From Sphingobacteriales bacterium (lineage in GTDB: Bacteria > Bacteroidota > Bacteroidia > UKL13-3), in assembly GCA_021299635.1 (NCBI GenBank), contig JAJTFA010000001.1, positions 471,842 to 535,841 of the forward strand: a stretch of DNA of 64,000 nt, given 5' to 3'. The notes under the pieces were generated by a model. It was given only the letters and a program-made list of their open reading frames with translations. It was not told the DNA's origin and ran no database searches. Position numbers and translations under genes: made by a program. This document shows, one piece after another, positions 51,484-61,557 of this stretch (the stretch's first letter is position 1; every line of letters starts with the position of its first letter).

Positions 51484-53162
51484 TGCGTTTTTTAGTATTA
51501 CTATTTATTATAATTTCTTCTGCAGCACTTTTTGCGCAAACTTCTGCCCCAAATGAATTGTATGCCTATTGGATTACGTTTAAGGATAAAGACAGCAATT
51601 TACATATGCTGCATAAACCTCAGCTTTTTTTAGGTAATCGTGCAATCAGCAGGCGAAATAAATATGATATAGCAGTGGATGCAACTGACCTGCCTGTCGA
51701 TCAGCATCACAGAAAATATTTTTTAGATAGAGACTATGCTATTTACAGCATGAGCAGATGGCTAAACGCCATTACCATTTTGTCAAAGTATAAAAATTTG
51801 CCTGATTCTATTGGCAAACTGCCATTTATAAAGGAGTGCATCTATCTAGGTAAGATAAATGAAGCTTCTATTTTCAGAAAAGAGCAGGATATAAAGGATT
51901 TACTCAGCAATCTGGAGATGAGAACGGAAAGTCTCCGTAAAAAAAGCATCGATACTTCATACTACGGTAAAGCCTTCTTGCAAAATGAAATCTTAAATAT
52001 ATCACCTCTCCATCAATTAGGTTATAAAGGCAAAGGCATACATATAGCTGTAATTGATGCCGGTTTTAAAAATATACCTGCAGTTTCGTTTTTTCGACAT
52101 ATTATGGATAGCGGACAACTCCTAGGTAGCTATGATTTTGTAGACAAACAATTCAATGTCTTTGATGATGATGATCATGGCGGTGCTGTTTTTTCATGCA
52201 TGGCTGCACAAAAACCCTATGAGTATGTCGGTATTTCACCTCATGCTTCTTATTGGCTGCTTCGCAGCGAAAATCCCACAACTGAGCAGCTACTGGAGGA
52301 GGCTCTATGGACAGAGGCTGCAGAGTTTGCCGATAGTGTGGGAGTAGATGTGATTAACTCATCTCTGGGCTATTATGCTTTTGATGAAAAGCAGATGAAT
52401 CATAAATCAAAACAACTGGATGGTAAAAGTACCATTATTAGCAGGGCTGCTTCCATTGCTTCAAGTAAAGGTATTCTCATCATAAATAGTGCAGGCAATG
52501 AAGGTGATACCAAATGGAAACAGATTGCTTTCCCTGCTGATGCTAACGGAGTGCTAACTGTTGGTTCGGTTGATAGGAATAAAAATCATTCTTCGTTTAG
52601 CTCTATCGGCCCAAGTGCCGATAATAGAATAAAACCTGATGTTGTGGCAATGGGGCAGGAGGCTTATCTGGTTTCATCAAGTGGTAATTTATATCAAGGA
52701 AATGGCACCTCTTATGCCAGTCCTATGGTTGCGGCAGGCGCAGCTTGCTTATTGCAGGCAAGCAAGGAATCAAATCCGGCATCTATTATTTCTGCTATTC
52801 GTTTATCTGCGCATCAATATTTTCGCCCTGATAAATTATTGGGTTATGGCATTCCTGATTTTTTTCTTGCCTACCGCATGCTTTTGGCTCAACAAATAAA
52901 AGCGGATGATTGCATAGACATGCGTTGGTTGGATGACAAGCAATTACATCTAACGATTTATGCTGCTCAGCCACAAAAAATTATTATTGCGTTTTATGAT
53001 GAGGTAGGCAACCAAATTATGACGCTAACTGAGAAAATTAAGCAAACCGGAATTAGTCGCTTTTCTTTAAGGAAGGCGCAACAACTGCCAAAAGGAGTTT
53101 ATGAGGCAAGGATTAACTTACTGAATGGAGGCCAAAGGTTTAGGATTAGCAAAACATTCTAA
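51483..53162 (+). CDS. Secreted S8 (subtilisin-like) serine peptidase
   Basis: HIAVIDAGF (Asp), DDDDHGGAVFSCMAA (His), NSAGNEG, GNGTSYASPMVAAGAACLL (Ser); T9SS-like C-terminal strand pattern. Confidence 0.9.
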   Translation: MRFLVLLFIIISSAALFAQTSAPNELYAYWITFKDKDSNLHMLHKPQLFLGNRAISRRNKYDIAVDATDLPVDQHHRKYFLDRDYAIYSMSRWLNAITILSKYKNLPDSIGKLPFIKECIYLGKINEASIFRKEQDIKDLLSNLEMRTESLRKKSIDTSYYGKAFLQNEILNISPLHQLGYKGKGIHIAVIDAGFKNIPAVSFFRHIMDSGQLLGSYDFVDKQFNVFDDDDHGGAVFSCMAAQKPYEYVGISPHASYWLLRSENPTTEQLLEEALWTEAAEFADSVGVDVINSSLGYYAFDEKQMNHKSKQLDGKSTIISRAASIASSKGILIINSAGNEGDTKWKQIAFPADANGVLTVGSVDRNKNHSSFSSIGPSADNRIKPDVVAMGQEAYLVSSSGNLYQGNGTSYASPMVAAGAACLLQASKESNPASIISAIRLSAHQYFRPDKLLGYGIPDFFLAYRMLLAQQIKADDCIDMRWLDDKQLHLTIYAAQPQKIIIAFYDEVGNQIMTLTEKIKQTGISRFSLRKAQQLPKGVYEARINLLNGGQRFRISKTF

Positions 53163-53163
53163 A

Positions 53164-53538
53164 TCACTTATGAAATTCAGCTAGAGGATTATCATACATA
53201 TCACTCTGATCCTCGTTGGTATTATCCAAACACTTAAAATCTTTTTCTATTAGCAGATAAAGCTTTTCCCCGCCAGGCAGTATCATGTTATTTTCATAAC
53301 CTACTCGCTCTGTTTGCACCCAATTAGTTGCATCATGCTCCGGCATCAACATTACAACCGTTTGTTTGGATAAGTCTGCACTGAGTTCATTTACCGTAGC
53401 ATCTTTTTTTACTACGTAACTTAATTTGCCATTTGGCAGCAAGGTGTGTTCTTCAATATATCCGTCTTTCGCAAATTGATTTACCTCTGATTTGGTAAGG
53501 CGGATACGTATGCTATTTCCTTTTATTCTCAGTTTCAT
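53164..53538 (-). CDS. DUF7009-like hypothetical protein
   Basis: MKLRIKGNSIRIRLTKSEVNQFAKDGYIEE; overlaps fdhD start by 4 nt. Confidence 0.7.
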   Translation of the reverse strand: MKLRIKGNSIRIRLTKSEVNQFAKDGYIEEHTLLPNGKLSYVVKKDATVNELSADLSKQTVVMLMPEHDATNWVQTERVGYENNMILPGGEKLYLLIEKDFKCLDNTNEDQSDMYDNPLAEFHK

Positions 53539-54395
53539 AGGTCAGAAATAATTTCGCTATTGCAATATATATTAAAACGATTAGGACGCAAGAAGCCAAT
53601 CAACGTGATGCCAGATTCTTTAGCCATTTCAACAGCCAGGCTGCTGGGTGCGCCTACAGCACAAACCAATCCAATTCCGCACATCACTGCTTTTTGCATG
53701 AGTTCAAAACTGGCCCTTCCGCTTAAAAGTAAAATGAAGTTGCGCAAAGGCATTTCAATAAAGGTATTGCCACTCAACACGGCACCGGCAATTTTATCTA
53801 CTGCATTATGTCGGCCTACATCTTCCCTAAGCAAGAGCAGCTCACCTTGTGCATTGAATAATGCAGCAGCATGTATACCTCCCGTATATTCAAAAACCGA
53901 TTGCTGTTTTCGCAATATTTCCGGTAATTGAATAATGGTATTTTTTTGGATTTTTAATTCATGCTTTTGCAGTGGAAACGGGCAAACCGTTTTAACGGCA
54001 TCAATACTTTCTTTCCCGCAAACACCGCAACTGCTTGTGGTATAAAAATTGCGTTGAAGTTTAGTAAAATCTAGATTGACGTTTTCATTTAACTCAACCC
54101 TAACGATGTTTTCTTTATTTTCTATCGTATTGGCTTCTGTGCAATACTTAATCGTATTAATGTCTGATGCATGTTGAATAATCCCTTCGGTATAGAGGAA
54201 TCCCGCAGCCAGCTCAAAATCATTGCCCGGTGTGCGCATGGTTACTGATATGCTTTTTTGCATTCTGTTATGAGCAGAGCCAAATCCCAATCTTATTTCC
54301 AGCGGTTCTTCACATGCTACCAAATCTGCTTTATACGACTTCTCTTCGCCCTCTATTTTTTCGATATAAACATGCTGTACGCTTGCCTTGGTCAT
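53535..54395 (-). CDS. fdhD: Formate dehydrogenase accessory sulfurtransferase FdhD
   Basis: TTSSCGVCGKESID active-site CxxC, LLREDVGRHNAVDKIAGAVL, LSGRASFELMQKA. Confidence 0.95.
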   Translation of the reverse strand: MTKASVQHVYIEKIEGEEKSYKADLVACEEPLEIRLGFGSAHNRMQKSISVTMRTPGNDFELAAGFLYTEGIIQHASDINTIKYCTEANTIENKENIVRVELNENVNLDFTKLQRNFYTTSSCGVCGKESIDAVKTVCPFPLQKHELKIQKNTIIQLPEILRKQQSVFEYTGGIHAAALFNAQGELLLLREDVGRHNAVDKIAGAVLSGNTFIEMPLRNFILLLSGRASFELMQKAVMCGIGLVCAVGAPSSLAVEMAKESGITLIGFLRPNRFNIYCNSEIISDL

Positions 54396-54453
54396 CTAGC
54401 GAAGTTATATTTTTATAATAAATGTTCTACGGTTTTTAGCGTGGCGCTATTAT

Positions 54454-55860
54454 TTATAACAGCGAATAGCTGTCTCCATATTCCGGGATCTCTATTCCCG
54501 CTTTTATTTCACTTTTTTCCAAACTTTCTTTCATAGCAAGCAGGTTGGGCATATCTCCATGAACCAGAAATACCTTTTTTAAATGAGGCTGGTTGCAGGC
54601 AATAATGTAATTGTAAATTTCATCTTTATCCGGATGTGAACTGAATACATCTGTGCGGCATATTTTTGAATACACCCGATAATCACGACCCTTTATGCTA
54701 ATTTCCTGCTGGCCCAGCAAAAGTCGGTGTCCTAATGTGCCTTCAGCGCAAAAGCCTGCAATTAAAATTGTGCTAAACGGATTTTGAATATTATTTTTTA
54801 CGTGTTCCTGTATTCTACCTCCCTCTACCATTCCGGCAGCTGATATAATGATGCACGAATCGGTATAACCCATTAATTTCTCATGGTCATCATAGTCTTT
54901 TATCCAGTATAATTCTTCGAAATCAAAGAGGTTGCCATATTCTTTTAAAAATGCGGCTGCCTCGTTATTGAGCAGTTCCGGATATTTCTCATATGTGTGT
55001 GTTGATTTAACTGCAAGCGGGCTATCTACAAAAACTTTAACCGGAGGTAATAATCCTTTCTTATTCAATTTGTTCAGCACATGCACAATGGATTGTGTTC
55101 TTCCAACGCTAAATGCCGGAATAATTAGCCTGCCTTTGATTCTGATGGTTTCATCAATATATTGAAGCAAATCATTTTCAGCGCGCTCAGAGCTGGTATG
55201 GTTGCGTCCGCCATAGGTTGTTTCCGTTATAAGGTAATCCAAATTATTCATAGGACTTGGCGTTCGTATGAGTTCAGCATGGCTTCTGCCCAGGTCTCCG
55301 GTAAATCCGATTCTAACTGGTTTGCCATCTTTTTTGGTTTCTATAACAACGCTTGCTGCACCCAGCAGATGACCTGCCTCTATCAATTCAATAGAAGTGT
55401 CTTCATTTACCTGCAACTTTTTATTAAAAGGTAGGGTAAGTATTTGCTCCATTGCTTTGGCAACACTTTTATCCGTATAAATCGGTTTAGGTACCAGATG
55501 TCTTTTTGTTTTTGATGCCCTGCCTAATTTACTCTTATATTCATCCAGCTGAATATTGGCACTGTCAAAAAGCAAATGTGCTGCAAGATCTGCAGTAGCC
55601 GGTGTACAGATGATATGACCTTTATATCCTTCCTGTGCAAGTGTAGGAATATTTCCTGAGTGATCAATATGAGCATGAGTAAGAATCACAAGGTCAATTT
55701 CAACCGGATTAAACGGAAAGGAGAAAGCACGTTCATTTAACTCGCGTTTCTGCTCATAATTCATTCCGCAATCCAGAAGTATCTGATAGCCGTTATCTAA
55801 CGTAATCAGGTGCATACTTCCTGTAACTTGTCCTGCTGCACCCCAAAATGTAACTTTCAA
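54454..55860 (-). CDS. MBL-fold/beta-CASP metallo-hydrolase (CPSF/RNase-like)
   Basis: FWGAAGQVTGSMHLI, LTHAHIDHSGNIPTLAQEGYKG, AGHLLGAASV, IPAFSVGRTQ. Confidence 0.93.
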   Translation of the reverse strand: MKVTFWGAAGQVTGSMHLITLDNGYQILLDCGMNYEQKRELNERAFSFPFNPVEIDLVILTHAHIDHSGNIPTLAQEGYKGHIICTPATADLAAHLLFDSANIQLDEYKSKLGRASKTKRHLVPKPIYTDKSVAKAMEQILTLPFNKKLQVNEDTSIELIEAGHLLGAASVVIETKKDGKPVRIGFTGDLGRSHAELIRTPSPMNNLDYLITETTYGGRNHTSSERAENDLLQYIDETIRIKGRLIIPAFSVGRTQSIVHVLNKLNKKGLLPPVKVFVDSPLAVKSTHTYEKYPELLNNEAAAFLKEYGNLFDFEELYWIKDYDDHEKLMGYTDSCIIISAAGMVEGGRIQEHVKNNIQNPFSTILIAGFCAEGTLGHRLLLGQQEISIKGRDYRVYSKICRTDVFSSHPDKDEIYNYIIACNQPHLKKVFLVHGDMPNLLAMKESLEKSEIKAGIEIPEYGDSYSLL

Positions 55861-55936
55861 TGTGTATTGCTATTTGTTGCAATTAACTAAATAAACACAA
55901 GAGTTGGTTAACAGTTTTAATGATTCAGGCATTCTA

Positions 55937-58342
55937 TCAGAAACCTGCTCTTAATGTTAGGGTAAGATTTCTGCCGGGAGCGCTAATGCCTGATGCAAAA
56001 ACACGGTAATTTGTATCCAGGATATTATCGAGTGCCCCCATTACTTGAATATGTTTATTTATGGCAAATGCACATCTGATATTTAATGTATACCATGCGG
56101 GTGTTCCGTCTACAGTCGCATATTGAGGATTATCTTCTCCGGTAATATTATAGTCAGATATACTTTTCCAGCCGTTATACATCGCATAGAACTCGCCTTT
56201 AAATTTTCTTATTTTTAATTGAATTCCGGTTTTGCCAAACATCGGTGGTATATGATCAAGCGGGTAGTCTGTTGAATCCGTTTTGATTCGGCCGTAAGTA
56301 TAAGTAAGGGAAGAGTAGATGGCACATGCCGGTGTAATATCCGCCTGTATGCCTGCAAAGCCACCGTATATATAGGCTTCACCTTTGTTTACAATGGTAA
56401 ATACTGCGCTTTGCTGGCCTAAATAAGATATTGAATCTGCTCCGTTAAAAGTACTCTTGCCTGTCGTTAGCGCATCAACATAGCGAGTGTAAAATACTTG
56501 ACCTTCCAGCTTAATTTGTTGCTTAATGATTTTGCTGATGCCCAGTTCCGCATTGCAGGTGTATTCAGGATTAAGTTGAGGGTTAGGTACAATTAGCATC
56601 CCCGCTCTCGAGTCGAATACTTTGGTCATGTCATCTATGTTTGGCGCACGGAAACCACTGGCTGCATTTGCGGTAAAGCGCCAATCTTTACCCGGCATAT
56701 ATGCTAAACCGAAATTACCATTGAACGCTTCGTATTGTTGATTCAAATGATTAAAAGGGAATGGGAAAAATGTTTTATCAATAAATTTTGATACGAGTGT
56801 TATATGGCTAAACCTAATTCCATCAGAAAGAATCAGTTTGGGATTTATTTCCCAACTATGTGTAAGATATGCAGCAATGCTTTGCATTACTGAACCTCCG
56901 TCTGGATATCGGGTATGAACAGGCAGAGTTACCTGGTTTAAAATATTTTCTTTTTGGGCTTTCGACTGCACATCATTATATGCCAGTTCAGTTCCGTATC
57001 TGATTTCGTGTTTACCCAAGTCTTTTTCAAAATCGGCATTTAATGCTGTTATCTTAACAGATTCTGCTCTTCTGTTAATGGTATCGCTTCTGAAACGCCT
57101 GTCGTGTCGGCTTTCTTCTATCTGCTGACTTGATAGGATAATATTGGCTTTGTCGTAAAACCAATTCTGATTGGTTAGGTTAATGGTAAATGCTCCCATC
57201 AGCCTCTTCTGCGGACCATAATACCATTCAGCAAATCTGGGTGCTGCGCCAGATGTTTCGGTTAGCCTGTCGTACCGGTCTATATTGGAAGAGTTTGATA
57301 ATTGTAGATTCAACCCAAGTATTACTTTCTTGCTCGCCTTATATGATAATTTTTCAATTAAATCATATTGCATATAACCCGATTGCTTTTGCAGGTTTAC
57401 ATTGGGATTATTAATGGCGCTGTCTTGCCCATTTATGCGTTCAACATAAAATAACCGTTTGCCCCAGTTGCCATAAAACGGATTTCTTTTATTGCCTTGC
57501 ATTAAATCTTCAAAGCGGCTAATGGTAAAACTACCGGCATACGCCCATTTCTTTTCACCGTATTTTAAATCAATATGGGCTGTTCTTTCACCGCTTGCAG
57601 TGGCTTGTCGCACAAATGCATTTGCTGTTAAAACATCCTGGTTTCCTTGAGCAAATTGTGGCTGAATGGTGGTTAAATGCATCACACCGCCCAGTGCATC
57701 GCTGCCATAAACTGCAGATCCCGGTCCAAACAAAATTTCAGCCCTTTCTAACGAAGCGTTATCCAGCGTAATAATATTTTGTAAATGCCCTCCTCGGTAA
57801 ATGGCATTGTTCATGCGCACACCATCAACTACAATTAGTACCTTGTTGGCTTCAAATCCTCTTAGTACAGGACTTCCGCCACCCAACTGACTTTTTTGCA
57901 CGAATACGATTCCGGAGTTTTGTAATAAATCTGCACTGGTTGATTGATTCATGAATCCGATATCCTTGCTCCGCAGTATCAATATCTGTCTGGGTACATC
58001 CTTTTGGTTTTCTTCAAAGCGGGAAGCAGAAATAACCACATCATTCATAAGCATTTCTCTTTCCTGTAGCTCTGCTGTATAATTTATTTTTATTAAATCG
58101 AGCCAAGACAATTTCACGTCTTGATAACCCATAGCACGAATTACAACAGAATCGGGAAGGGGTGTGCTTAAAATATTGGCTTTCCCGTTTATGCCGGTTG
58201 TGAATAACGCATCGCCCGCCACTATTTCTGCCTTGGGTATGGGTTTTAGTGTTGTTTTATCTCTTACCAGAACTTGCTGCGCTATCGCTCCGCTTGCATT
58301 TAAAAGAAAAATAAAAAGGGCAAAAAGCACTTTTATATTCAT
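55937..58342 (-). CDS. TonB-dependent receptor (heme/siderophore-like)
   Basis: Plug motif NSGIVFVQKSQLGGGSPVLRGFEANKVLIVVDGVRMNNAIYRGGHLQ and GPGSAVYGSDALGGVMHL. Internal ATG (MNIKVLFALFIFLL) gives a standard signal peptide. Confidence 0.92.
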   Translation of the reverse strand: MNIKVLFALFIFLLNASGAIAQQVLVRDKTTLKPIPKAEIVAGDALFTTGINGKANILSTPLPDSVVIRAMGYQDVKLSWLDLIKINYTAELQEREMLMNDVVISASRFEENQKDVPRQILILRSKDIGFMNQSTSADLLQNSGIVFVQKSQLGGGSPVLRGFEANKVLIVVDGVRMNNAIYRGGHLQNIITLDNASLERAEILFGPGSAVYGSDALGGVMHLTTIQPQFAQGNQDVLTANAFVRQATASGERTAHIDLKYGEKKWAYAGSFTISRFEDLMQGNKRNPFYGNWGKRLFYVERINGQDSAINNPNVNLQKQSGYMQYDLIEKLSYKASKKVILGLNLQLSNSSNIDRYDRLTETSGAAPRFAEWYYGPQKRLMGAFTINLTNQNWFYDKANIILSSQQIEESRHDRRFRSDTINRRAESVKITALNADFEKDLGKHEIRYGTELAYNDVQSKAQKENILNQVTLPVHTRYPDGGSVMQSIAAYLTHSWEINPKLILSDGIRFSHITLVSKFIDKTFFPFPFNHLNQQYEAFNGNFGLAYMPGKDWRFTANAASGFRAPNIDDMTKVFDSRAGMLIVPNPQLNPEYTCNAELGISKIIKQQIKLEGQVFYTRYVDALTTGKSTFNGADSISYLGQQSAVFTIVNKGEAYIYGGFAGIQADITPACAIYSSLTYTYGRIKTDSTDYPLDHIPPMFGKTGIQLKIRKFKGEFYAMYNGWKSISDYNITGEDNPQYATVDGTPAWYTLNIRCAFAINKHIQVMGALDNILDTNYRVFASGISAPGRNLTLTLRAGF

Positions 58343-58461
58343 ATTTTTTTTAATGCATATTGAAAGCTGTACAGGCCTATTTAAGCTATCCATTTACAGA
58401 AGCAATATGTTAAAAATATTTATTTTTTTATCCCCATAGCATTTCTTAGTATCTTCGGCAG

Positions 58462-59109
58462 ATGCAAATAAATCTCCTCTCTAATCAGAACTCATTGTTG
58501 CATCAGTTTATAGCTGAGCTTCGTGATATTGAAGTACAAAAAGACCGTATGCGTTTTAGAAAAAACATTGAACGCATAGGTCAATTGATGGCCTATGAAG
58601 TGAGCAAAGTGTTAGCATGGGAAGAGCAGTCTATTCAAACACCGCTGGGTAGGCATCAATCAAAAGTGCTGGCCGAGCAGCCCGTGCTTGCTACTATTTT
58701 GAGAGCTGGCCTTAGTATGCATCAAGGTGTATTAGATTGTTTTGATAAAGCAGATTGTGCATTTATTTCTGCCTACAGAAAACATCATGATAATCATACA
58801 TTTGATATTGTGGTTGAGTACTTGGCTTGTCCTGTTATTCAAGATCGTATTGTATTGCTTATTGATCCTATGTTGGCCACTGGACAATCTATTGAGTTAA
58901 CCTATCAGGCTTTACTAAAGAGAGGCAATCCAAAGCAGTTGCATATATTAAGTTTGATAGCCTCAAAAGCAGGTGTTTCCTATCTACAGGAAAAGCTACC
59001 ACAAGCCACACTTTGGATTGCAGATATGGATGACAGCTTAAATGAAGATGGATATATTATTCCGGGATTAGGAGATGCTGGCGATTTGAGTTATGGTGAG
59101 AAACTCTAG
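58462..59109 (+). CDS. upp: Uracil phosphoribosyltransferase
   Basis: ATILRAGLSMHQGVLDCFDKAD, VLLIDPMLATGQSIELT, GLGDAGDLSYGE. Confidence 0.93.
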   Translation: MQINLLSNQNSLLHQFIAELRDIEVQKDRMRFRKNIERIGQLMAYEVSKVLAWEEQSIQTPLGRHQSKVLAEQPVLATILRAGLSMHQGVLDCFDKADCAFISAYRKHHDNHTFDIVVEYLACPVIQDRIVLLIDPMLATGQSIELTYQALLKRGNPKQLHILSLIASKAGVSYLQEKLPQATLWIADMDDSLNEDGYIIPGLGDAGDLSYGEKL

Positions 59110-59115
59110 ATAAAC

Positions 59116-59145
59116 AAAAAAGGCTTCCTGAGAGAAGCCTTTTTT
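59116..59145. terminator. Bidirectional rho-independent terminator between convergent genes
   Basis: AAAAAAGGCTTC-CTGAGA-GAAGCCTTTTTT. Confidence 0.88.
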
Positions 59146-59161
59146 GCGAAATATTTTATGA

Positions 59162-60202
59162 TTATTTCGGCACATTATTATCAGCATTGCTGGCATTCAT
59201 ATCAGTCCTTTTGCTGTTAAACTCGTCATCGACTGATATTTCAAAATTCATAAAGCTGTTTTGGCCACATACCCATCCTTGGCCTTCACCGGTAAATAAC
59301 ACTTTGGTAAGTATATTACTTGTGAATTTATTGTTATTACAACTACTCCAATTTTTCCCTTCAAAACAAAACATAGTTCCTTTGTCACCTACAGCCCATG
59401 CCTTTTTATCATTTAACGCATACACACTTCTTAGTCTTAAACCTTCTGCACCTCCGACTTGCATTTTACTCCAGATGCCGTTATCATAAACCAGGAAAGT
59501 ACCATTTTCGCCAACAGCAAACCCATAGTTTTCATCTACCATAGAAACAGATCTAAGTTTACTAATAGTTGGTGTTCCCATTTTATTCCAAACGCCATTT
59601 TCATACTTGATAATTATGCCATTTTCGCCAACGGCAAACCCGATATTATTTACAAATTGAATACTGTATAACTGTTCATTCACGCCTTCGCAGGTTGTTT
59701 TACGCCATTTTTTACCATCAAAATTATAAATATGTTGTCCATCAGCTACCGCCCACGCGCTTGTTTTAGAAATGGTAAATACCCCTTTCAGGTCAATTAA
59801 TACTTTATTGTCTTTGCTGATGTCCTTTTTGTCTATTTCTACATTTTTGAAGAACGTCCAAGAGTTGTTGCTTTTATTGTATTGATAGAAAGTGGCATTT
59901 TCTCCAATAATCCATCCGTTTGTATCTGCTGAGAAGCTAATGCCATAGAATGCTGAGGCGGCATTACTTAGTGCTTGTTGCTTTTTCCATGATACACCGT
60001 CAAACAATAAAATGGTTGAGCGGTCACCTACTGCAAATCCGTAATTTGGATTGAAGAAAAATAAATCATTGAAGTAAGTATTTTGGGCATGGGCATCATC
60101 AATATTCCCTATGGCGTCTCTCCATTGTGCTTGAACTTGCAAGCCATTTAAAAAAAGAGTTAACACAACTAAAGGCTTTATTAATTTCATAACTGATTTC
60201 AT
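59162..60202 (-). CDS. Secreted YCF48/beta-propeller-like repeat protein
   Basis: Repeated units GFAVGENGIIIKYENGVWNKM / GFAVGENGTFLVYDNGIWSKM / AWAVGDKGTMFCFEGKNW; signal peptide from the internal ATG. Confidence 0.78.
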   Translation of the reverse strand: MKSVMKLIKPLVVLTLFLNGLQVQAQWRDAIGNIDDAHAQNTYFNDLFFFNPNYGFAVGDRSTILLFDGVSWKKQQALSNAASAFYGISFSADTNGWIIGENATFYQYNKSNNSWTFFKNVEIDKKDISKDNKVLIDLKGVFTISKTSAWAVADGQHIYNFDGKKWRKTTCEGVNEQLYSIQFVNNIGFAVGENGIIIKYENGVWNKMGTPTISKLRSVSMVDENYGFAVGENGTFLVYDNGIWSKMQVGGAEGLRLRSVYALNDKKAWAVGDKGTMFCFEGKNWSSCNNNKFTSNILTKVLFTGEGQGWVCGQNSFMNFEISVDDEFNSKRTDMNASNADNNVPK

Positions 60203-60511
60203 AAAGCCAAAATTAAAATACGTCATCAGCTATTATAAAATTACTTATCACATTAATGTGAATAACTATACGCTAAAATGTAACTCACTAAACAATTATA
60301 GTTAACTTCTCTGTTTGTCAATCCCTTGTTATTCTTGAAAACGCAGTTCTGGGTTGGTATTTTGGATAAGGTTAGGCAGCAAACGGGTATATAATTTTTT
60401 AGACATTTTATTTGTAACTAAGCCATATTTCTTAGTCAATATTAAAATATCGTTAATAAGCCTTTAGAATTTTTACACGTTTCGTTTTTATGAATTGAAA
60501 AGAAGGCAATA

Positions 60512-60570
60512 AAGATGTCACGAGGCAACTAGGTAGTTTAATGATTTAAAATCTTTCCACGTGGCGTCTT
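60512..60570 (+). other. Long imperfect inverted repeat in intergenic region
   Basis: AAGATGTCACGAGG (60512-60525) pairs with CCACGTGGCGTCTT (60557-60570): 13 of 14 pairs allowing two G-U. Confidence 0.6.
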
Positions 60571-60613
60571 GTCTTATATTGCAAATCAAACGCTAATATG
60601 GTAATATTGACAC

Positions 60614-61192
60614 ATGGAAAAAGAATACTATGCGCACGAAACCGCCATAATTGATGAAGGCTGTACCATTGGAAAAGGCTCAAAAATTTGGCATTTCTCC
60701 CATATTATGCCCAATTGTGTCTTGGGCGAAAATTGCAATATCGGACAGAATGTTGTGGTATCGCCTGAAGTGGTTCTAGGTAACAATGTTAAGGTGCAAA
60801 ACAATGTCTCAATCTATACTGGTGTAACTTGTGCCGATGATGTTTTTTTAGGTCCTTCTTGCGTGTTTACCAACGTTACCAATCCGCGAAGCGGTGTTAA
60901 CCGCAGGGGTCAATATTCCAGAACGCATGTGGGTAAAGGTGCATCCATTGGTGCAAATGCCACTATTGTATGCGGACATGATATTGGTGATTTTGCCTTT
61001 ATTGGTGCTGGTGCTGTTGTTACCAAAAATGTACCTGCCTATGCATTACTGGTAGGTAATCCTGCAAGGCAAATGGGCTGGATGAGTGAATTTGGTCATC
61101 GACTTGTTTTTGATGAAACAGGAAAGGCTGTATGCCCCGAAAGTGATCAGGTTTATCAATTGTCTAATGGGTTGGTTAATCGCATCAGTTAA
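60614..61192 (+). CDS. Left-handed beta-helix acyltransferase (WbpD/WlbB-like N-acetyltransferase)
   Basis: IWHFSHIMPNCVLGENCNIGQNVVVSPEVVLGNNVKVQNNVSIYTGV hexapeptide repeats. Confidence 0.9.
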   Translation: MEKEYYAHETAIIDEGCTIGKGSKIWHFSHIMPNCVLGENCNIGQNVVVSPEVVLGNNVKVQNNVSIYTGVTCADDVFLGPSCVFTNVTNPRSGVNRRGQYSRTHVGKGASIGANATIVCGHDIGDFAFIGAGAVVTKNVPAYALLVGNPARQMGWMSEFGHRLVFDETGKAVCPESDQVYQLSNGLVNRIS

Positions 61193-61554
61193 TGGCAGCA
61201 AAGTATATTATACAAAAAAATCCATTTGTGGTGCCAACCACAGATGGTAAACTAATAGAAGAACATTATGGTCGCGTAGCAACCTCTGATTCCGGTTTTT
61301 CCGTGGCTCATATGGTTGCACCTCCGGGTTGGTCAGAGCCATTTCAAACTCCGCTGTTTGATGAAGTAACCATTATAATTAAAGGAAAGAAACAAATTGA
61401 GGTAGATGAGGAAAAGATTGTATTGAATGCAGGCGAGACCATACTTATTAAAAAAGGCACTCGTGTGCGATATGCCAATCCGTTTGAAGAGCCAACCGAA
61501 TACTGGAGTTTGTGTGTGCCTGCATTTTCAATTGAAGCTGTAAACCGTGAATAG
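61192..61554 (+). CDS. Cupin domain protein
   Basis: DEVTIIIKGKKQIEVDEEKIVLNAGETILIKKGTRVRYANPFEEPTEYWSL; start overlaps the upstream stop (TAATG). Confidence 0.85.
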   Translation: MAAKYIIQKNPFVVPTTDGKLIEEHYGRVATSDSGFSVAHMVAPPGWSEPFQTPLFDEVTIIIKGKKQIEVDEEKIVLNAGETILIKKGTRVRYANPFEEPTEYWSLCVPAFSIEAVNRE

Positions 61555-61557
61555 GAT

